This document shows positions 12,601-23,500 of a stretch of DNA of 64,000 nt, one piece after another. Made by a program: the position numbers and the translations under genes. The notes beneath the pieces are model-generated. The model searched no databases and was not told where the DNA came from. It saw nothing but the letters and a program-made list of their open reading frames with translations. The DNA is taken from NCBI RefSeq assembly GCF_036323735.1, contig NC_086023.1, positions 15,735,501-15,799,500 of the forward strand. Direction: 5' to 3'. This stretch comes from Rattus norvegicus. Its lineage: Eukaryota; Chordata; Mammalia; Rodentia; Muridae. Within the stretch, counting starts at the first letter, position 1. Every line of letters starts with the position of its first letter.

Positions 12601-13452
12601 CATTAAATTCTAAAAAGTTTTTAATTTCTTTCTTTATTTCTTTCTTGACCAGGTTATCATTGAGTAGAGCATTGTTCAATTTCCAAGTATATGTGGGCAT
12701 TCTTCCTTGATTTTTATTGAAGACCAGTTTTAGGCCGTGGTGGTCTGATAGCACGCATGGGATTATTTCTATCTTTCTGTACCTGTTGAGGCCCGTTTTT
12801 TGACCAATTATATGGTCAATTTTGGAGAAAGTACCATGAGGAGCTGAGAAGAAGGTATATCCTTTTGCTTTAGGATAGAATGTTCTATAAATGTCCGTTA
12901 AGTCCATTTGGCTCATGACTTCTCTTAGTCTGTCTACATCTCTGTTTAATTTCTGTTTCCATGATCTGTCCATTGATGAGAGTGGGGTGTTGAAATCTCC
13001 CACTATTATTGTGTGAGGTGCAATGTGTGTTTTGAGCTTTAGTAAGGTTTCTTTTACGTATGTAGGTGCCCTTGTATTTGGGGCATAGATATTTAGGATT
13101 GAGAATTCATCTTGGTGGATTTTTCCTTTGATGAATATGAAGTGTCCTTCCTTATCTTTTTTGATGACTTTTAGTTGAAAATTGATATTATTTGATATTA
13201 AAATGGCTACTCCAGCTTGCTTCTTCTGACCATTTGCTTGGAAAATTGTTTTCTAGCCTTTGTAGCCAGACATTAGCCTACTCTGAGGTAATGTCTGTCT
13301 TTGTCTCTGAGGTGTGTTTCCTGTAGGCAGCAGAATGCAGGGTCCTCGTTGCGTATCCAGTTTGTTAATCTATGTCTTTTTATTGGGGAGTTGAGACTAT
13401 TGATGTTGAGAGATATAAAGGAATAGTGATTATTGCTTCCCGTTATATTCAT
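9610..13452 (-). pseudogene. L1 ORF2 (endonuclease-reverse transcriptase), disrupted
   Basis: ORF2p nicks DNA and reverse-transcribes L1 RNA at the nick. The natural start is the ATG at 13450-13452 (MNITGSNNHY…). The endonuclease part contains a TAG at 13253-13255 replacing the Trp of the usual GWKT, and beside it an insertion of about 17 bp (about 13261-13277). From 13003 down, 392 codons are open. Two separate one-base deletions, near 11851 and 11745, then shift frame twice. After that 705 codons are open to the stop at 9610. In this last segment the RT motif FADD lies at residues 131-134 (11326-11337), preceded by the block SGTRQGCPLSPYLFN. The C-terminal Cys/His motif CWRGCGERGTFLHCWWDC is intact. 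Total span matches a full-length ORF2 of about 1,280 codons. Functional protein is not expected. Confidence 0.93.
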
Positions 13453-13511
13453 ATTTGGATGTGAGGTTATGTTTGTGTGCTTTCATTCTCTTTGTTTTGT
13501 TGCCAAGACGA

Positions 13512-14567
13512 TTAGTTTCTTGCTTCTTCTAGGGTATGGCTTGCCTCCTTATGTTGGGCTTTACCATTTATTATCCTTTGTAGTGCTGGATTTGTAGAAA
13601 GATATTGTGTAAATTTGGTTTTGTCATGGAATATCTTGGTTTCTCCATCTATATTAATTGAGAGTTTTGCTGGATACAGTAACCTGGGCTGGCATTTGTG
13701 TTCTCTTAGGGTCTGTATGACATCAGTCCAGGATCTTCTGGCCTTCATAGTTTCTGGCGAGAAGTGTGGTGTGATTCTGATAGGTCTGCCTTTATATGTT
13801 ACTTGACCTTTTTCCCTTACTGCTTTTAATATTCTTTCTTTATTTTGTGCGTTTGGTGTTTTGACTATTATGTGACGGGAGGTGTTTCTTTTCTGGTCCA
13901 ATCTATTTGGAGTTCTGTAGGCTTCTTGTATGCCTATGGGTATCTCTTTTTTTAGGTTAGGGAAGTTTTCTTCTATGATTTTGTTGAAGATATTTACTGG
14001 TCCTTTGAGCTGGGAGTCTTCACTCTCTTCTATACCTATTATCCTTAGGTTTGATCTTCTCATTGAGTCTTGGATTTCCTGTATGTTTTGGACCAGTAGC
14101 TTTTTCTGCTTTACATTACCTTTTACAGTTGAGTCAATGATTTCTATGGAATCTTCTGCTCCTGAGATTCTCTCTTCCATCTCTTGTATTCTGTTGGTGA
14201 AGCTTGTATCTACAGCTCCTTGTCTCTTCTTTTGGTTTTCTATATCCTGGGTTGTTTCCATGTGTTCTTTCTTGATTGCTTCTATTTCCATTTTTAATTC
14301 CTTCAACTGTTTGATTGTGTTTTCCTGGAATTCTTTCAGGGATTTTTGTGATTCCTCTCTGTAGGCTTCTACTTGTTCTCTAAGGGAGTTCTTCACGTCT
14401 TTCTTGAAGTCCTCCAGCGTCATGATCAAATATGATTTTGAAACTAGATCTTGCTTTTCTGGTGTGTTTGGATATTCCATGTTTGTTTTGGTGTGAGAAT
14501 TGGGCTCCAATGATGCCATGTAGTCTTGGTTTCTGTTGCTTGTGTTCTTGCGCTTGCCTCTTGCCAT
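13512..14567 (-). CDS. L1 ORF1 protein (RNA-binding nucleic-acid chaperone), uninterrupted
   Basis: This frame of 351 codons runs from MARGKRKNTSNRNQD to …EEARN-stop without interruption. ORF1p trimerises and coats L1 RNA in cytoplasmic ribonucleoprotein particles. The layout fits the family: a basic N-terminus, a Glu/Lys/Gln-rich coiled coil at about residues 50-150, then the RRM and C-terminal domains. These include the conserved block RRSNLRIIGIEESEDSQLKG near residues 170-190 and ARRSWTDVIQTLREHKCQPR near residues 282-301. Length is typical of rodent ORF1. Compared with the copy at 48-49 kb it lacks a 22-residue coiled-coil block. The start is the ATG used by other rat-type copies. Transcription would come from the element's own 5'UTR. 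Whether it is expressed is unknown. Confidence 0.9.
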   Translation of the reverse strand: MARGKRKNTSNRNQDYMASLEPNSHTKTNMEYPNTPEKQDLVSKSYLIMTLEDFKKDVKNSLREQVEAYREESQKSLKEFQENTIKQLKELKMEIEAIKKEHMETTQDIENQKKRQGAVDTSFTNRIQEMEERISGAEDSIEIIDSTVKGNVKQKKLLVQNIQEIQDSMRRSNLRIIGIEESEDSQLKGPVNIFNKIIEENFPNLKKEIPIGIQEAYRTPNRLDQKRNTSRHIIVKTPNAQNKERILKAVREKGQVTYKGRPIRITPHFSPETMKARRSWTDVIQTLREHKCQPRLLYPAKLSINIDGETKIFHDKTKFTQYLSTNPALQRIINGKAQHKEASHTLEEARN

Positions 14568-15484
14568 CAGATTATCTCTAGTGTTACTTTGTTCTGCTAT
14601 TTCTGACAGTGGCTAGACTGTCCTATAAGCCTGTGTGTCAGGAGTGCTGTAGACCTGTTTTCCTCTCTTTCAGTCTGTTTTGGGGACAGAGTGTTCTGCT
14701 TTTGGGCGTGTAGTTTTTCCTCTCTACATGTCTTCAGCTGTTCCTGTGGGCCTATGTCTTGAGTTCACCAGGCAGCTTTCTTGCAGCAGAAAAGTTGGTC
14801 TTACCTGTGGTCCCGAGGCTCAGGTTCGCTCGTGGGGTGCTGCCCACGGGCTCTCTGCAGTGGCAGCAACCAGGAAGACCTGTGCCGCCCCTTCCGGGAG
14901 CTTCAGTACACCAGGGTTCCAGATGGCCTTTGGTGTTTTCCTCTGGCATCCGAGATGTGTGCACAGAGAGCAGTCTCTTCTGGTTTCCCAGGCTTGTCTG
15001 CCTCTCTGAAGGTTTAGCTCTCCCTCCCACCGGATTTGGGTGCAGAGAACTGTTTATCCAGTCTGTTTCCTTCAGGTTCCGGCGGTGTCTCAGGCAGGGG
15101 TCCTGCCGCTCCTGGGCCCTCCCACACAGGAGCCCAGAGGCCTTATACAGTTTCCTCTTGGACCAGGGATGTGGGCAGGGGTGGGCAGTGTTGGTGGTCT
15201 CTTCCGCTCTGCAGCCTCAGGAGTGCCCACCTGACCAGGCGGTGAGGTCTCTTTCCCAAGGGGTCTGGGAGCAGAGAGCTGCTGCGGGCCAGGATCCGCG
15301 GGCGTGGGACCTCCGGCAAACACAGGACGTGCCCAGTCCTAGATGAACTCTGCCTCTGTGTGTCCCGATCTCACCAGGCAGCTCTCTTGCAGCAGATAAG
15401 TTGGTCTTACCTGTGCTCCCGAGGCTCAAGTTTGCTCGCGGGGTGCTGCCCAAGGGCTCTCTCTGGCGGCAGCAACCAGGAAGC
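14568..15484 (-). promoter_or_regulatory. L1 5'UTR promoter region, one and a fraction repeat units
   Basis: This 917-bp GC- and CpG-rich stretch stands out from the AT-rich surroundings and lies just upstream of ORF1. A block starting caccaggcagct…ttgcagcag at 14766 recurs at 15372, giving a repeat period of 606 bp. The outer copy covers only about 135 bp before the insertion ends. The 5'UTR of rat L1 is known to act as an internal promoter, which is assigned here by family, not by visible motifs. The many open frames within it on both strands reflect GC richness and are not genes. Confidence 0.85.
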
Positions 15485-15493
15485 GGAATCCTT
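15485..15493. repeat. Target-site duplication, right copy
   Basis: GGAATCCTT at the 5' end of the minus-strand L1 matches 8879-8887. Confidence 0.75.
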
Positions 15494-15802
15494 AAATTGA
15501 AACAGAGTGAATTCTCCACTGAAATCACGCTAGGCTGCTTTTGGCTGAAGTAGGTAATAGCTGTGCCCTGTGGATTTATACTTTGATGAAAGACATGCAT
15601 TCCACTGGTGTTCTTCAGATAATTAGGAATGTTTCTTGTTTTGTTTTTAAAAACCCTAAAATTCAATATAGAGTACTTTTTTCTCATATCACTTTCGAAC
15701 CTGAAACTATCAAATGGACCCATTACACTCTAATATAACAAACAAATCACTCACGTATAATGTTTCTATTCTGGAGCATGAACATTTATTTTTTTTGTTT
15801 AT

Positions 15803-15848
<46 letters not shown>

Positions 15849-16350
15849 ATTGATTACGCTAATGGCAATACTCTACTATGGATCTACATTCCCATATTTT
15901 AGATATTTTGTTGTTAAAAAATATTATTCTTATTTATGAAGCATCTTGGTATTTTCAAACATATATGATTTTGGTTCTGATTTATTTAGGGCATACAGCT
16001 TAAAAATCTCAGAGCAGACAGATCTGTGACATAGTAGCACATTGTCACTAACAGCCACCCACCTCCAGTGCTGGAGAATCTTCCTCCTTTCCATATATAA
16101 ATCATTTCTTCCCATTTCTTAAATCATCCTTGATAAATACCATCCCATCTCATTTACTTTAAAACTTTTGGGGAAGTGGGTTAAGCACACATTTTAATAA
16201 TGAAGCAGATTGTTTTAAATTATATTTTTAATTATTTTTGAAATTTCATATGAATGTTGCAGTTTTATCATTCTCCCTTGAACTGCACTTATCTACCCCA
16301 CTTGTCAAATTAATAGAAGCTCTTGCTCGTTTTCTCTCTCTCTAACTCGA
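15494..16350. other. AT-rich DNA with a (TA)n run
   Basis: Nothing was recognised apart from an uninterrupted TA microsatellite at 15808-15846. Short open frames here have no recognisable content. Confidence 0.5.
15808..15846. repeat. (TA)n microsatellite
   Basis: About 39 bp of uninterrupted TA follow a T-rich stretch. Confidence 0.97.
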
Positions 16351-16412
16351 TCTATCTATCTATCTATCTATCTGTCTGTCTGTCTGTCTGTCTGTCTTTC
16401 TATCTATCTATC

Positions 16413-16446
<34 letters not shown>

Positions 16447-16540
16447 GTATCTATCTATCTCTGTCTCTGTCTCTCTCGCTCTGTGTGAGTATGTGTGTGT
16501 GTGTGTGTGTGTGTGCGTGCATGTGTGTGTGTGTGTGTGT
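16351..16540. repeat. Compound (TCTA)n(TCTG)n(TCTA)n(CT)n(TG)n microsatellite
   Basis: Tetranucleotide TCTA units pass into TCTG units, back into TCTA, then CT-rich and finally TG repeats, about 190 bp in total. Open frames reading Ser-Ile-Tyr-Leu or Cys-Val repeats in it are artefacts. Confidence 0.97.
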
Positions 16541-19500
16541 CTAAAATTTGTTGAGTTTACTAATGTTGCTTATATTAGAGTTGACCTTTTGAGATCAAAT
16601 AGCCTAAGGGGCTCATTCCTGGAGAAAACAGATTCTTCTTCCTCCAGCAAGAATTTCCTATAGCTCTTATTAGATGACAAATATTTGAACATAATTTTTA
16701 TAAAATCATTACCAATCTTCTCAAGAAATCTTCCATATGAAATGATTGCCCAGTTCTTGGTAGTTCACATGGTTTTTAAACAATGTAAGTCTAGATGGAA
16801 TGATAAATTTTTCTACAAAAACCATTAAATTACAATTTCTACAATCAAAATCTAATTAAACAAATGAAATTTAGGAATGTGGAAAAAAGACCAGTCAAAT
16901 GATTCACTTAATTTCTGAGCATTCATTAAGGCATTTGTGTAAACCAAGGTTCTCTGGTGTGGAGGATTGAAATATTTGTATAAAAGTATGTCATGACAGG
17001 ACACATAAAGAATTTTGAATTCAAACTGTAAATTTTATGGTGTTTGTTAGAAAAATCTGATTTTTAGTGTTTCTTTATGATAATAACAGGTTCTTTTTAA
17101 AGGAATTTTGAGAAGTCTTAGGAGGATCATTGCAGTCTCAAAACTCTTTGAGGCCTACTTTCTGAACTAAATGGAATGAACAGAATTTTCATATACAAAG
17201 TGTATGAAGTTATTCTGGTATTTCGGGAAAAAATGCAGTACAATTCAAAACATTCCAGAAAAAAATGCTATTTCTATGAAATGATATGTCACCAAAAATT
17301 AATCAGGCAAGTATACCTACTGAATTCCACAGAATTTTTATTCCTAAAGCAAAGGGTTACTCAGTCTCTCTCTGAGTTGACAGGGACAGCCCTCAAATTT
17401 TTACAAATTATCTAACTTGAAACTATTGTTATTGGCAAACAATGCATAATGTTTGAGAATAGGATTCAACCTTGATCACATACATTCGTTTTAAACTAAT
17501 CTTAAGTAGGAGAGGAATATTTTTAATGTTGTCAGTTATGGGTCTGTCTGTTCCTTTAAGCCCAAGTCTTATAGCCTATAAAAACAATCAAAAATCTCCT
17601 CTAGAGCGGATTGGATAGTGGAAAGATAGTGAAGTAGGTATTGTCTTTAGCAGTGCCACAAAGGTACATTCAACACAGAGAACACACACATACCCTACGT
17701 CCAGATTCTCCAGAAGCAGTTGGGATGTCAGGGAAGATAAAGGCCTTCCAACATAAAAGGAACATAGCCACACAGCCCTGAAGTTCAGATTCATTCGTAT
17801 AGAGCCAGGATAGCATAAGAAGACAAACCAAGCTATAGTAATACTGTAGAGGTAGACCTTCTAACTAGATCATGCATTATAGCAGCACTCATACCCAGGG
17901 AATAAAGTAGAACAAGGTAAAAAACACTGATTATCAGGTAGTACTTATTCGCCAAGCATGACTTTACTTGCTACCTGAAACAGAATGACACAGAAACTGC
18001 TAAAAATAATGGTTAATGGGTCATTAGCCTTAACAACCTACTGACTGCTACCCAAGCTTCCGTAAAATCTTGCTTGCTTGCTCATCCAACCTTGTGATTT
18101 TAGAATATGAAATCACAGTGCAAACTGGACCCTGAACAAGGAAGGCCTTTCAGGAGCTGTCCTGCTGTCAGTCCACCAGTGATATCTCCTCTCTTTCGCA
18201 TTCTCATTGGTGTTAGAACACTTATTTTAGAAAGATTTCCTCAATAGGAGAACTCATTATAAATAACACACTATTTGCTCTCTGGGGAAAGGAATGGTGA
18301 ACACCTTGTTGCTGGCTCGTGAGGAGCTGGGAAATTTCCCTTTCTAAGGGTTTAATGACAAGAAAGATCCTGTTCTTCCACCTTCATTCTCCCCCGTGCC
18401 CTTGGGACAGCTTGTTCTCTTATGCTGCATCAGGAGATGACACAGAAATCTCTATATAACTTGTTAAATATGGATTTTCCTTTGTTAATCTAAGAAAAAG
18501 GACAGCATATTCCATAAGTTGAAAATGAAAGAGTACTTTTATTTAAAGTCTCCCCAAATTAGCATGGAAGAAACGAAATACTTATCTCAGTTTCCTGGCG
18601 TTCATTAGACTCTGGACACAGCTCAACCCTCAAACTAAAGCCTGTGTAGGTTGGGATAGAGGGCAATACTACCCCTCTGTCCATATTTGGCAAGATTTCA
18701 TGCCCTTGGACTAATATTTTCCACCATAAGACTGCAGAAAATATTGCTCAATTCTTTAGGGATAATTACTTTTTTAAAGTTATAGAAAGTTTAAAAATTA
18801 AAAAAAAATGTTAAAGTTGTATGAACGTAAATCATTGATCTTATGATTTTCTGGAATTTTCAAGAAAAGGCTTTAGGCAGCAAATTTGTTATGCTTCTAT
18901 TGACACAACTCAGTGACATTCTTACTTAGACATTTGATAACTTGCCAATCCCCAGATCAATTAGTAGTCTCTTCAATGTTTAAACTCTAAGTATCGTTTT
19001 ATCTGACAAATTAAAAAATGTTGCTTTTCCACCAAATCATTTATTTATACTTAAATAGTTAGCACAAACCCAATCATACTGAATTAAACAAAGTATTATA
19101 CATTTTGCATAATAAGTTCAAATTAATACGCCCATTAAAGTTGTTTCAGGAGCTTGACAGTGTCACTGTGAACTCGTTTTGTTTCACTGCTTTCTCCTTT
19201 GGTAAAACTCCGATGGGTGCACATGGGCATCACAGAACATTAACAAACAAGATCAGTGAGCACTACAGGAAGTAAACACAGGAGTCTTTGCTGATATTAG
19301 AGTGTACCCCCTTTCCTCAACAGGCGCATACCTCTTCAGCCACAGACTGTGGGAAGTTACAAAGGACATCCTGCATAAGTGCAGTGTCAATCAAGCTACA
19401 CATCTTTCTCTTACTCAGCAGTCAGTTGTCCACCCTGTGTCCCGTGCATCACGGTATTAAAACAGCTTGCATCACAGTATTAAAACAACTAGAGCAAAAT

Positions 19501-21169
19501 TTGACAAAAGGAAAGGTTTATTTTGGCTCATAGTCAACAAAAACAATTGATCATAGACTGAAGCCTATAAATCTTGAACCAAAAGAAATCTTTCCTCCTT
19601 TTAGGTTAGTTGTCCTCAATGCTTTGCTGCATAGACATCCTCCATTTATATCCACAGCTAAGTAGCAGTTCACCTTGCAACAGCCTAAGAATTAAGCTGT
19701 ATTTAGAGATAGTCAGCTGACTGAGAAATTCAAATAGAATATTCAGTCTTTGCGTCTTTGCAGCCTTCCAGCTAGAATTTTCAGATCCATTGAATAACAT
19801 GTCTTTGCTTTGTTTTAAGATCCCTTGCAATTACAATGTCTGGAACACTGACTATTATGACTAGGAAAAAAACAGATGTAACTCGACTTCTGATCGAACT
19901 GGAGGTATGCATTAAGGATTTACATAAAACTTTCTCTAGGTTTGTAGGGAATTGGCATAAGAGAGCAATTTTTCTCACACTATTCTATTTTCATATATGG
20001 ATAAAACTTATTAATCACTAAGCAAGACAAAATACAGCTATAGGAATGAGGATTCTTATCTTAAACTCAAAAAAAATTAAAGTGAATTTGCCCTTGTAGT
20101 GAAAAATTAAGTTTATATGAAAATACAGAATTGTACATTAATTTTCTATCTAGGTAGAATTTGTTCAAAAAGATATTGAGGATAGTTGCTCACAGTATGG
20201 AGAGTGTGACTGGAGATAGGATATGGCTGTGTTCTGAAGCGTGTTTATAGACATATATTCTGGTGTTTAGCAATTAATTACACATAAGAGATAAACTGTG
20301 CAGAAATATAGCTGGAATGGAACGCTCAATACTTAGGGCATTGGGTACAATATGTAAACTCAAGGGACATTTAATAGATGAAGGGATGGCTGTGGGGACT
20401 TAAAAAAGAAGAGTGTTATTATTTGCCTTGATTTTAAAATTTCAGAGAAGAATGTGCATAAAAACTCTATGGGAATGACGAATTTGGGAGGCAGTGGTGG
20501 TATATCAGGTGAACTCAGATGATTTTACGAGTATCAAAGTGATATTTGGTCCAAAAGTCTTTCATGGTCCCCATCAACAAATTTCTACTTAAGGAAGGGG
20601 CCTACCGAATCTGAATGGGGAATTTCTTTGAGATGACTGTTGAGAATAGATGGGTTGATAGAGTGAATGTCTGGGTATTTCAGAGCTTCACATGCATCAC
20701 TGTAAAACCCATCTCTATAACAACTGATGGGCAGCAAGCTAAACAGATCTTTATATCATGCAGACATCATGGAAACTTCCTCTAATTCTACTCTAACTGC
20801 ACTCTTCTCAGAATAGAAACACCATTCACAGTAGTCTTAAATGTCTGTAATCTCATTTTTCCTATTTGTTGAATGTACTTTCAAGGTCTATTTGACATCT
20901 CCAGAGGAGTTGCTGAGAAGGACTGAATTCTTCAATTATGTTGTCGCAAAATGTGATGAGAGAAGACTGAGGGCAGGAACATGGGTACTAGACACAACAA
21001 GGAAAACATATTCACCTTTGATTCCAGATATTACTAATTGTGGACTCAGCATGAAATGATGTATGCTAAAACAATGGGTAAATGGATTAAATAATTAATA
21101 AAAAGTATGTAATGTGAAAATAGACAGTGGGTAATAAATATTTGCCTGATGTATTCTGATGTGCTATCA
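16541..21169. other. Low-copy-looking DNA without recognised genes
   Basis: This is the longest part of the window without a confident repeat. All open frames are short, the longest being 82 codons or fewer. The plus-strand frame at 20841-21059 was inspected and has no recognised domain. A piece near 19480-19570 weakly resembles the end of a URR1-class repeat. Old diverged repeats may be present below my detection. Confidence 0.5.
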
Positions 21170-21610
21170 CCTGGTTTATTTTAAGCCAGAGACTTTATTG
21201 TAACAGAGACTCAAGGCAAATAACTCAAACAAGTAACTTAGTACAGTTTCACCAGGAGCCAAGATGGTAATTCTCTGCCTGCATTCCTGGAGGCCTGCTG
21301 CCACCCAGGAAAAGCAGGTGAGATGAAATTCCCATACTCGAATCCCTTGCCCAGTGGTTCCTCCGACAAGCACAGGAGCCATAAGATGTGTCCTGTCCCT
21401 TCTGTGTTCTAGCTTCTGATCCATGTCTCTACTTGCAATCCTGGAGGTCTGCAGATATCAGGAACAACCAGCTCTACCTGAAGTCCCAAAGGCCTGCTGC
21501 CATTAGGGACAACCAGCTCTATTCCCTGGTGACCAAGCATTCAAACATATAAGCCTACAGATATCATCTTATTCAAACCACCATAAAAGCTACCTTGTTA
21601 AAAACTTAAT
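21170..21610 (+). repeat. Interspersed repeat end, URR1-class-like
   Basis: The 3' part reads ctggtgaccaagcattcaaa, 'cataagcctacagat' and 'cttattcaaaccacca', matching the end of the common rodent repeat also seen at 7960-8230. An internal near-duplicate ('ggacaaccagctctattcc' against 'ggaacaaccagctctacct') suggests a local repeat about 65 bp apart. Assignment is tentative. Confidence 0.4.
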
Positions 21611-22020
21611 CTGGGAAGGTATGACCACTGAGTACAGATCACCTGCTGAGACCTCAAAATGAAGTCTATAATAAATGGATCATGGCCAACCAGGACATTC
21701 AGACAGCATCACATCAGGCTGCTTTCATTATTCAGGCCTTTGCATCAGCAATAAAAACAGAGGGGTTTAATTTAAGCATGACAAAAGAGACACTAGAACA
21801 GCAAGTTCCCAAGGAGAGCCTTCTCCACTAGAAACGCTACCGCCCCCAAGACAGTCTGTCCTTGATGTCATAAAGGCTTTCACTGGAGGAGAGATTTTTT
21901 TTCATCATGACAAGGATGGAAAGCCATTAGAGCCTTAAAACTTAATATGAGGCAGCACTTAGCACTCATAATAAGATAGAAAACTACTTTATTTCAAGCA
22001 TCTCAGAAAGCTCCCACCAG

Positions 22021-22330
22021 AAGATAACCATGAAAATAGGTGAGAAACCATTCAAATGCCTTATTGATACTAAAGCAGATGAAACAATGAGACCACATTA
22101 TTGGGAACTAATTCTTAGACTTTAGCTTACAGGAATAGAAGAATGCTCTCATACCTTTAGCACAAAGAAATAAAAAGATATAAATGGGAGGACCCTGATG
22201 GGTCTACAGGAATTATGAATACTCCTGTAGCCAACATCATCACCAATATTCTGGGGGCTGAGGAACTAACACTCACTAGTCAGCCAAAAGAAAATTACAA
22301 GAGAGTGGATGATATTACCCATGATAATAA
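22021..22330 (+). pseudogene. Retroviral protease remnant
   Basis: The translation includes KPFKCLIDTKADETM, which lines up with the aspartic-protease active-site region of retroviruses. The usual Asp-Thr-Gly appears here as Asp-Thr-Lys (22066-22074), so the catalytic turn is mutated. The frame is soon lost. Its position just before RT is the usual pro-pol order. Confidence 0.6.
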
Positions 22331-22389
22331 TTATCCTCATAAAAAATATAAAAACCCTCCCCCAGGTTACCTTCAATTGTAAAGGTCAC

Positions 22390-23500
22390 TTAAATATAAA
22401 CCCTTTCTGCCTCAACTCACTGTAAGAAAAGCTTGTCTAGTTTAAACAGTGACCTTCTTCAAGGGAGAAACTTGAAGCACTCACACAGTTTATAAAAGAA
22501 AATGTCCACTCCAATATATTCATCCTTCCCATGGCCCAGGAAATGCCCCTGTGTTTGCTATTAAAGCATACTCATGAGGATGGAGTCTACTACCAGACTT
22601 AAGGGCAAGTAATAAAACCATGTTGGTTTTGGGCTCCCCCTGTATTAGTGAGGGTTTTATTGCTGTTGACAGACACCATGATCAATGCAAGGTTTATAAA
22701 GGAAAGCATTTAATTTGGGCTGGCTTACAGGTACAGAGGTTCAATCCATTATCATCAAGGTGGGAGCATGGTAGCACCCAGGCAGGCATGGTGCAGGAGT
22801 AGCTGAGAGTCCTACATCTTCATCCAAAGGAATCCAGGAACCAACTGAGCATCCTCAGGCAGCTAGGAGGAGTGTCTCCAAGCCCCAACCCCCAATGTAA
22901 CACACTTCTTTCAACAAGGCCACACCTTCTAATAGTGCCACTCCCTGGGCCAAGAATATGCAAACCATCACACCTCCAAAGGGTGCTATCCCCTCATTAC
23001 CACCCTCCCTGTCAATCAATGTTCATCTCTTAGCAATAGATATTAAAGGCTGCTTTTTACTCTATTCCTCTCAGCCCATAGGATTGCCAATTCTTTGCGT
23101 TGTCAATAACTCCCACTAACAACTCTGTGCCAGACTTACAACACGAGTCTATCATACTCCTGCAAGGGAAGAAGAACAGTCCCACCACCGCCAGGAGGCC
23201 ATTGTCACAGCATTAAAGTCCTACTTAGATACAGGTATCCATATGTATCGCTATATGTATGATAACATAGTGCGGGAAGACTCTTCAACCTCCCTCTTCC
23301 AACTTAAAGACTAATACCATTCCTTGTCTTTCCTAGGATTTTAAATAGCTCCTCACAAAATAAATCTGTTCTGCCCATTACATCTTGGGAATTGAAATTT
23401 CTGTTACTTCAATATGCTCTCTTAAACCTACCCTTACCTTTCGTCAAACCATATCTCTTGCCTCCCTCCAAAGCAGTTTTGTGGAGCCTTAATTGCCTTT
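22390..23500 (+). pseudogene. Retroviral reverse transcriptase remnant, split by a repeat
   Basis: The early RT region is readable at about 22460-22630 (APVFAIK, then DLRASNKTM) and resumes after an inserted repeat at about 22982. Further on, RYMYDNIVR at about 23249-23275 aligns with the catalytic Tyr-Met-Asp-Asp region, with the first Asp replaced by Tyr (23252-23263). Then come segments resembling the post-catalytic block (LGFxIAPHKI). Stops occur throughout. The similarity pattern is that of class II/betaretroviral pol. The gene is long dead. Confidence 0.65.
22631..22982 (+). repeat. URR1-class repeat inserted in retroviral RT
   Basis: The sequence reads tattgctgttgacagacacc, 'gggctggcttacaggtacagaggttcaat', 'ggcaggcatggtgcaggagtagctgag', 'ccactccctgggcc' and ends 'caaaccatcaca', the order of the common rodent repeat. 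The RT reading stops at its left edge and resumes at its right edge, so it inserted after the retroviral sequence was in place. A clean 8-bp duplication could not be defined. Confidence 0.65.

Larger units (their letters stand above)
8886..15484 (-). mobile_element. Near-full-length rat LINE-1 (L1Rn), 6.6 kb
   Basis: All parts of an autonomous L1 are present on the minus strand: 5'UTR (14568-15484), ORF1 (13512-14567), a short intergenic gap, ORF2 (9610-13452) and 3'UTR (about 8890-9609) ending in a poly(A) tail, read as T at 8884-8892. A 9-bp duplication flanks it. ORF1 is uninterrupted. ORF2 is inactivated by a nonsense codon plus a small insertion in the endonuclease and by two single-base deletions before the RT core. 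The few lesions and close match to the copy at 47.8-50.0 kb indicate a young insertion. It is the best preserved mobile element in the window. Confidence 0.95.

Noticed and set aside
12234..12710. Plus-strand hydrophobic frame of 158 codons opposite L1 ORF2
   Set aside because: It is the antisense shadow of the Lys/Glu-rich ORF2 region. The same shadow appears at 32610-33197 and 44775-45026.
14680..15346. Many overlapping frames up to 195 codons on both strands
   Set aside because: They lie within the GC-rich L1 5'UTR, where stops are scarce. None has family resemblance to a protein.
16351..16540. Regular spacing that could suggest a CRISPR-like array
   Set aside because: The units are simple tetranucleotides without unique spacers, and the genome is mammalian.
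16323..16544. Tyr-Leu-Ser and Cys-Val repeat frames
   Set aside because: They are translations of the compound microsatellite.
20841..21059. Plus-strand frame of 72 codons with diverse composition (SPEELLRRTEFFNYVVAKCD)
   Set aside because: It has non-repetitive, protein-like composition, but no recognised domain, no clear start context, splice signals or polyadenylation signal. The length is within chance for AT-rich DNA.
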